From contig JBLIIR010000012.1 in the NCBI GenBank assembly GCA_047635255.1, positions 1 through 28,068 of the forward strand: DNA of 28,068 nucleotides, in the 5' to 3' direction. Position numbers and translations under genes: made by a program. Shown here piece after piece: positions 23,443 to 28,068 of the stretch (position 1 is its first letter; the number at the start of each line of letters is the position of its first letter). The notes under the pieces were generated by a model. The model had not been told where the DNA came from. It saw only the letters and a list, made by a program, of their open reading frames with translations, and did no database searches. Source of the DNA: Porticoccus sp047635255. Lineage in GTDB: Bacteria; Pseudomonadota; Gammaproteobacteria; Pseudomonadales; Porticoccaceae.

Positions 23443-24568
23443 CTTTTACTTTAAAAAGCCCCTTAAGCATAAGCATTTTTGGCATAATTAACAATATGCT
23501 GGTTAGATCGGATCTTGAAGCCTTGTCTGACAGAAACCTAATAAGAGATGGCATAGATGCCTTTTTAAAAAGCGTCATAAACAAATAAGGCCCTTTTTCG
23601 GGATGACTATAGATGACATTGAGGAAAATTTTATCGAGCCAATTCAGAAAAAAGTTTGGCTTGTATTTAAGTTGAGATATATTTTTCTCGTTAATATTTT
23701 GCAGTTGTAATGTTAGTACCCAGTTAGCAATTCGCCTCATTGAGTATCCCGATGAGGCTCTTATCATTCCAGCGCCGGTGCCAATTTTTAAAATTCCCTG
23801 CTCTTCGTCAGGATCAATCACTGCCATAGGGATGATTGCTTTTTCTTGTCTTATGGCTTTATAAGATCCATATTTTTTTAGAAGTTTAGTGTGATTGCTT
23901 TCAATTTTCTTAAGATTTGGTAGCGATGAGAAAACTGTGGTTTCAACAAGCGCCCTCTTTTCTGAAAATGGAAGCAGGTAATTAAATTCAATTTCATCTT
24001 TGTTGTGACTGAATGACATTAATGTTACTTCATTAGGGTTAAATTGTGCCTGATCAGTTTCGATTTCATGGCCAATAAAAGCTTGCTGGATAAATGGTGA
24101 CCTGACTTCATGAGGCTTGAAGTTACTTCGGCTATCAATAATACATTTTGTGTAATATATGTTGTTAGTTGTTGTTATTTCATGGCTACCATTTTTGTGG
24201 ATTATCCGGTCAACCTTTTCATTGCTGATAATTGTAACTTTTGGTGCGCAAGCCTCCGTTAGTTTTTTCAGGGTCTCTCTGCCATCAAAGCAAACATATT
24301 TATACGGATTTATATGTCTTTTGATTTCAGCACCGGCTTCATTGAGTACTATTTTGCTCCAGACTTTTTTGGGCTTTAGGTTGAATTGATCTGCGATGTT
24401 GTGCAAGCCAGGCCCTTCCCAAACACAGAAGGTTTGATCCTGCTTGATGCTGTTTTTTTGCTCTAAAAGTAGAATAGACTGATCGGTAGATTTCTTTATG
24501 TATTGACTCAAAAACATTAGGCTAGAGAGCCCTGCTCCAATAACGATTAGATCGTGTATATTTTTCAT
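23426..24568 (-). CDS. crtY: lycopene beta-cyclase, CrtY type
   Basis: CrtY folds both ends of lycopene into beta rings to give beta-carotene, the direct substrate of Blh. The 380-residue flavoprotein has an N-terminal dinucleotide-binding motif VIGAGLSSLMF (9-19) and the cyclase motif DQTFCVW (44-50). A later block, GTGAGMIRASSGYSMRRIANW (about 262-282), corresponds to the family's conserved G-x-TGYSLP-like segment. Length fits bacterial CrtY (about 380-390). Its ATG overlaps the crtB stop as ATGA, and its own end overlaps blh, so translation is coupled. Beta- rather than epsilon-cyclase activity is inferred from the blh neighbour. Confidence 0.92.
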   Translation of the reverse strand: MKNIHDLIVIGAGLSSLMFLSQYIKKSTDQSILLLEQKNSIKQDQTFCVWEGPGLHNIADQFNLKPKKVWSKIVLNEAGAEIKRHINPYKYVCFDGRETLKKLTEACAPKVTIISNEKVDRIIHKNGSHEITTTNNIYYTKCIIDSRSNFKPHEVRSPFIQQAFIGHEIETDQAQFNPNEVTLMSFSHNKDEIEFNYLLPFSEKRALVETTVFSSLPNLKKIESNHTKLLKKYGSYKAIRQEKAIIPMAVIDPDEEQGILKIGTGAGMIRASSGYSMRRIANWVLTLQLQNINEKNISQLKYKPNFFLNWLDKIFLNVIYSHPEKGPYLFMTLFKKASMPSLIRFLSDKASRSDLTSILLIMPKMLMLKGLFKVKDDDQN

Positions 24569-25452
24569 TCTATATGTACATCAGGAAGAACTGCTAGGGG
24601 TCGATGAAGATCTTTGTTATGGTTATTGATAATTTTCTTCTTTTTCCACTGCAGAATTACTTTAATTGTAATCAGAATTTTTTCAGCTTTATTTAGATAA
24701 ACGCGCGAACTTTGATGCGGTATTTTGTTGCTAATAATTTTCTTACCAATAGCCTGGTAAAGTTTAGCTGCAATCATTATCGCCCTTGCAGTTTTAAGGG
24801 GCAGATGCATAATTCCTTTTTCACCGCTCTCATAATAACGATCTGCATAGCTCAGAAGCAGATTCCTTACATCATCAATCTTCCTTGCGTCGCTATTGGA
24901 TGGATTTTTAAAACTCTCAAGTGGTAAATTAATCATATTTTTTGGTAAATAAATTCTCTCTATTTCGGCATCCTCTCTAATATCGCGACATATATTGGTA
25001 AGCTGCATGGCAACTCCAAGATCAATAGCAAAATATTTTAACTGATGATCTTTTATTCCAATAACATCGCAAATCATTAAGCCTACGGCACCGGCAACTT
25101 GATAGCAATATACAAGCAATTCATCAATATTTTTGGGTTGACTGTATGCAATGTCGCTTGCTTGACCCTTTAGGAATTCTCTAATAATAGCCTCTCTGGG
25201 TAAGATGCTTTTTTCCATCCCTTTAAATTCGTCAAAAGCGCCAGAGAATTTATCCTTCTCCCATGCATTAGCAATGGAATAAAAGTCTTCGTAGAAGCGG
25301 TCCCCAGCAGGAGCATTATCTATTAAGTCATCTATGCGGCGACAAAACGCATAAATCGCATATAAGTGCCCAGCAGTTTTCTTTTCAAGAAACCACGTTG
25401 CCCAAAAAAAAGTCTTCCCGTGTTGTCTCATTACTCCTGAGTAATTTCTCAT
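24565..25452 (-). CDS. crtB: phytoene synthase
   Basis: CrtB joins two geranylgeranyl-PP molecules head to head to make phytoene. The 295-residue protein has both aspartate-rich motifs of the trans-isoprenyl/squalene-phytoene synthase family: DDLID (41-45) and CRDIRED (155-161, Asp157 and Asp161). Between them lies the YCYQVAGAVGLMICDVIG signature (115-132). The overlap with crtI (upstream) and crtY (downstream) is four bases each, ATGA, a sign of translational coupling. It lacks the C-terminal fusion domains seen in some fungi. Nothing unusual was seen in the catalytic core. Confidence 0.96.
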   Translation of the reverse strand: MRNYSGVMRQHGKTFFWATWFLEKKTAGHLYAIYAFCRRIDDLIDNAPAGDRFYEDFYSIANAWEKDKFSGAFDEFKGMEKSILPREAIIREFLKGQASDIAYSQPKNIDELLVYCYQVAGAVGLMICDVIGIKDHQLKYFAIDLGVAMQLTNICRDIREDAEIERIYLPKNMINLPLESFKNPSNSDARKIDDVRNLLLSYADRYYESGEKGIMHLPLKTARAIMIAAKLYQAIGKKIISNKIPHQSSRVYLNKAEKILITIKVILQWKKKKIINNHNKDLHRPLAVLPDVHIE

Positions 25453-26915
25453 GAGTATATAATCTTTTCAACTACCTTAGCGGAATTGATCACTCCAGGA
25501 ACCCCGGCTCCAGGATGAGTCCCCGCCCCAACATAAAATAAGTTTTTGTATCTATCATCTTGGTTGTGAGTTCGAAACCATGCTGATTGGGTTAATATTG
25601 GAGCAATTGAGAACCCGCTACCAAAAGGTGTTCTGTAGTTTTCCTTAAAGTCCTCCGGTGTCATTGAAAAGACCTCCCTCGCATTTGTAGTAATTCCGGG
25701 CATGATTGTCCTATCAAGCGCCTCTAATATTTTTTTAGAGAAGGATTCTTTAATCTCTCCCCAGTTTTGATTTCCCTTTAGGTTTGGCACTGGCACAAGA
25801 GCGTAGTAACTATCGTGGCCTGTTGGCGCAAAAGATTTATCGGTGCATGTGGGCCTATGTAGGTATATTGAAAAATCATCTGCCAAATAGTGGTTTTCAA
25901 ATATATCCTCTAAGAGTTCTTTATATCTAGGCCCCATCCAAATTGTATGATGAGCTATATTTTCGTAGCATTTAGTCGAACCAAAGAATAATACAAACAA
26001 CCCCATGGAATGTTTTGCATATTTTTTTATTAGACGATTATGCATAGAAATCTTTTCATTTTTTAGCAACTCTGTTGATACTTGGATTGGATCAGCATTG
26101 CTGACAACATAGTCAAACGCTTTGCTTTCACCATTCGTAAAGTTAACTCTGGTTATTAGCTTCCCAGATGTAGAGAAGTGGCTGACATCGGAGTCATAAT
26201 TTATTTCAATGTCGTTGCGGATCATTAGTTTTTCTAGCTCTGATACTAGTTTTCCCGTACCACCCATGCAGAAGAAAATCCCCCATTTTTGTTCTAATGC
26301 GTGGATTAGGGAGTATATGGAAGAGGTGGTAAAAGGATTCCCCCCTACTAATAATGGCTGTATTGAAAATGCTTGACGTAAATTAGGGTGCTTTAAGTGT
26401 TTGGATACGAAGCTGTACACAGAGCGATAACCCTTCATTTTTATAATAGCTGGCGCATATCGAAGCATTGTTGTCAGTTTGCTAAAGGGGTGGCCTGCTA
26501 ATTTTTCATAACCAAGCTTAAAGATTGCTTCTGACTCCTTGAGCATATTCAAATAACCCGAAACATCCTCAGGAGATATTTCTTTAATCTGAGCAAGCAT
26601 TTTTTCTCGATCTGGACCGTAATCAAATTCAGTTTGATCATGAAAGTGGAATCGATACCAGGGGTCTAGGGGTCTGAATTCTAAAAAGTCTTCTAAGTTC
26701 TCTCCAAACAAGTCAAATAACTCATAAAATAGATTAGGGGCTGTAATTACTGTGGGTCCAGCATCATGTATGTAGCCGCCCCTCTCAAATATCTGAGCTC
26801 TTCCTCCCAGCTTGCTTAGCCTCTCATAGATGGTTACCTGGTCACCTTTTGCTCTTAGTCTTATTGCAGCAGAAATTCCGCCAAACCCTCCCCCAATAAC
26901 AGCAATTTTTTTCAT
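25449..26915 (-). CDS. crtI: phytoene desaturase (phytoene to lycopene)
   Basis: CrtI performs up to four desaturations and an isomerisation, turning phytoene to lycopene with FAD as cofactor. The 488-residue protein begins with the Rossmann motif VIGGGFGGISAAIRLRAKGDQVTIYE (6-31), followed by GGRAQIFERGGYIHDAGPTV. The C-terminal bacterial carotenoid desaturase signature NLFYVGAGTHPGAGVPGVINSAKV lies near residues 458-481. Length is normal (about 490-500). The number of desaturation steps cannot be read from sequence; lycopene is inferred because crtY and blh follow. The gene overlaps crtE and crtB by four bases each. Confidence 0.96.
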   Translation of the reverse strand: MKKIAVIGGGFGGISAAIRLRAKGDQVTIYERLSKLGGRAQIFERGGYIHDAGPTVITAPNLFYELFDLFGENLEDFLEFRPLDPWYRFHFHDQTEFDYGPDREKMLAQIKEISPEDVSGYLNMLKESEAIFKLGYEKLAGHPFSKLTTMLRYAPAIIKMKGYRSVYSFVSKHLKHPNLRQAFSIQPLLVGGNPFTTSSIYSLIHALEQKWGIFFCMGGTGKLVSELEKLMIRNDIEINYDSDVSHFSTSGKLITRVNFTNGESKAFDYVVSNADPIQVSTELLKNEKISMHNRLIKKYAKHSMGLFVLFFGSTKCYENIAHHTIWMGPRYKELLEDIFENHYLADDFSIYLHRPTCTDKSFAPTGHDSYYALVPVPNLKGNQNWGEIKESFSKKILEALDRTIMPGITTNAREVFSMTPEDFKENYRTPFGSGFSIAPILTQSAWFRTHNQDDRYKNLFYVGAGTHPGAGVPGVINSAKVVEKIIYS

Positions 26916-27862
26916 ATTAATTCTAGCCTTTTGGTGATTTCACTTTTTAATGACTCAATAACAGGCTGAATAATTATAGGCAATCGATGTGCATTATTCG
27001 TAGCATTACTCAATATATCGGCTACCTCATTTTGTGATGCCTTAAGATGCTTTCTAGAGATAAAATCATTAAGTTTTTCTGGTTGACTGAATACAATTTC
27101 TTTGTCTGAGCTTGATAGCCCGTCTAAAATTCTGATAACCATAAAATTTGGATGCCCCTTAAGAAAGTCAGAAGAAGTTTCTTGCTCGCAACCGGTAATG
27201 TTTTCAATGTCATTTAAATACTGATAGGCGAGCCCAAACTCATTAGAAATTTCTTTTAAAGCTAAGCATTCATCTTCAGACAGCTCTCTACATCGAAACA
27301 TGCCCATCATAGGCAATGCAATTAGCGGAGCTGTTTTTTCGATAGCTATTTTTCGACATTGATCTTTATCGAGGGTTCGGTGATCTAAGCTGACATCCAG
27401 TGATTGGCCAAATATGATTTCTTTTACTGAGCATGACAGGAGTTTCAATAATATATTTTGATGCCAGCCTTGTTCAATCTCGGTTAGCTTCCTAAATGAT
27501 TCTGCAATTAAGTAATCACCAGTGCATATGGCGGCAGGAATACCAAACTCTTTCCACAATGATTTCTTTCCTCGCCGCATTGAGTCTTTATCGCAGATAT
27601 CATCATGTAGAAGTGAGGCGCTATGGATAAGTTCACATACTACTGCCCACTTGATGTAGGTTTGGCTGGACAACCCCAGGAGTCCGCCAGAGGCCAATGC
27701 TAGCCTAGCTCTTATCCATTTTCCTTTAGATTCATTATGATGCTTTAACCAGTCGGATATAAAAGACTCTTTTACGTCAAAACTTTTTGCAAACTCTTGC
27801 TTCACAACATGAAGAAATTCATCTGCCTCTGGAGGCATATGGTATTTCATAGGTTTTCTCAT
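26912..27862 (-). CDS. crtE: geranylgeranyl diphosphate synthase, variant second Asp motif
   Basis: CrtE condenses isopentenyl-PP onto allylic primers to give C20 geranylgeranyl-PP, the feedstock for CrtB. The 316-residue polyprenyl synthase has an intact first aspartate motif, HDDICDKDSMRRGK (Asp87, Asp88, Asp91), and GQSLDVS (152-158). The second motif, normally DDxxD, is NDIEN here (Asn217, Asp218, Asn221), so two of three aspartates are replaced by asparagine. Function as the cluster's GGPP synthase is still likely from context. The first ATG has no ribosome site; the ATG four codons later (27850) has GAGA well placed and may be used. It follows the rhodopsin gene after 58 bases that include a terminator-like hairpin. 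Confidence 0.9.
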   Translation of the reverse strand: MRKPMKYHMPPEADEFLHVVKQEFAKSFDVKESFISDWLKHHNESKGKWIRARLALASGGLLGLSSQTYIKWAVVCELIHSASLLHDDICDKDSMRRGKKSLWKEFGIPAAICTGDYLIAESFRKLTEIEQGWHQNILLKLLSCSVKEIIFGQSLDVSLDHRTLDKDQCRKIAIEKTAPLIALPMMGMFRCRELSEDECLALKEISNEFGLAYQYLNDIENITGCEQETSSDFLKGHPNFMVIRILDGLSSSDKEIVFSQPEKLNDFISRKHLKASQNEVADILSNATNNAHRLPIIIQPVIESLKSEITKRLELI

Positions 27863-27875
27863 ATATTGTAGTATG

Positions 27876-27903
27876 AAAAACGCGCCACCTAGGCCCGTTT
27901 TTT
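27876..27903 (-). terminator. intrinsic terminator or attenuator between rhodopsin and crtE
   Basis: On the minus strand AAAAACG pairs with CGTTTTT (27876-27882 with 27896-27902), then one G-G mismatch, then GCC pairs with GGC around a five-base loop. The 3' arm ends in five T residues. It lies about 18 bases after the rhodopsin stop codon and before crtE. Partial termination here would yield much rhodopsin mRNA and less of the pigment-enzyme message. The stem may also work on the opposite strand because both arms are A/T-ended. Confidence 0.72.
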
Positions 27904-27920
27904 CTGAATTTTTTTGCTAA

Positions 27921-28068
27921 TTAAGCACCAGCATCAGATTTACGTTGAGCAATCATGTAAATCATGACACCGAAGCCTGCTTTAGCAACAACATCAGCAA
28001 TAGTATATCCAGCTTGTACGACTGGGTTAATTACACCTAGCTCTAAGCTACCAACACCAAGCATTGGT
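27921..28068 (-). CDS. microbial rhodopsin (proteorhodopsin/xanthorhodopsin type), C-terminal 49 codons
   Basis: The gene runs off the right edge; only the last part of helix G and the tail are visible. The sequence QAGYTIADVVAKAGFGVMIY contains the D-x-x-x-K pattern of helix G, where the Lys binds retinal as a Schiff base (like Asp212/Lys216 in bacteriorhodopsin). It ends MIAQRKSDAGA and stops with TAA. The AKAGFG context resembles bacteriorhodopsin and xanthorhodopsin-like pumps more than the NKILFG of SAR86 proteorhodopsin, but 49 residues are too few to settle subgroup, ion or colour tuning. It is first in the order rhodopsin-crtE-crtI-crtB-crtY-blh. The light-driven proton pump role is inferred from this cluster. 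Confidence 0.88.
   Translation of the reverse strand, partial: PMLGVGSLELGVINPVVQAGYTIADVVAKAGFGVMIYMIAQRKSDAGA

Overview
This 28 kb window looks like a chromosomal segment from a marine, heterotrophic, photoheterotrophic gammaproteobacterium. The evidence is the gammaproteobacterial gene order (mnmA-hflD-purB, clpS-clpA beside infA-bpt-aat-trxB, ftsK-lolA-crcB-serS-cysG), the moderately AT-rich base composition and a rhodopsin/retinal gene cluster at the right end. An exact genus cannot be fixed from the sequence; SAR92/OM60-like relatives are a plausible guess only. Coding density is high, and no tRNA, rRNA, insertion sequence, prophage or CRISPR array was seen.

Left end (1-3718): the glyoxylate shunt. 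The 5' end of isocitrate lyase (aceA) runs off the left edge on the minus strand. A LysR-type regulator diverges from it and is followed by malate synthase G (glcB). The two control regions carry inverted repeats and a perfect 15-bp tandem duplication. Next (3781-8783, all minus) is a housekeeping block: rluE, mnmA, hflD, purB and a short roxA. It covers rRNA and tRNA modification, purine synthesis and ribosomal protein hydroxylation.

Middle (9129-14569): clpS-clpA on the plus strand converge on the minus-strand genes trxB-aat-bpt-infA. Two N-terminal tagging transferases (Aat, Bpt) and the adaptor/unfoldase pair that destroys tagged proteins (ClpS, ClpA) therefore sit within about 5 kb; only ClpP is absent. 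Then (14737-22272, all plus) come ftsK, lolA, crcB, serS, cysG and gor: chromosome segregation, lipoprotein transport, fluoride export, serine tRNA charging, siroheme synthesis and glutathione reduction. The genes often found between lolA and crcB (rarA) and between rluE and mnmA (nudJ) in related bacteria are missing here.

Right end (22543-28068, all minus): a light-harvesting module in the order rhodopsin (only its C-terminal 49 codons are present), crtE, crtI, crtB, crtY, blh. It encodes geranylgeranyl-PP to phytoene to lycopene to beta-carotene to retinal, and the retinal-binding pump itself. The five enzyme genes overlap one another by 4 to 17 bases. A good intrinsic terminator hairpin separates the rhodopsin from crtE, which would let the pump be made in excess over the pigment enzymes. 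Two enzymes have unusual key residues: Blh has Thr where a second histidine of an HxxxH iron-ligand pair is expected, and CrtE has NDIEN in place of the second DDxxD motif. Light-driven proton pumping and the glyoxylate shunt, which are linked physiologically in some rhodopsin-bearing marine bacteria, lie within the same 28 kb.
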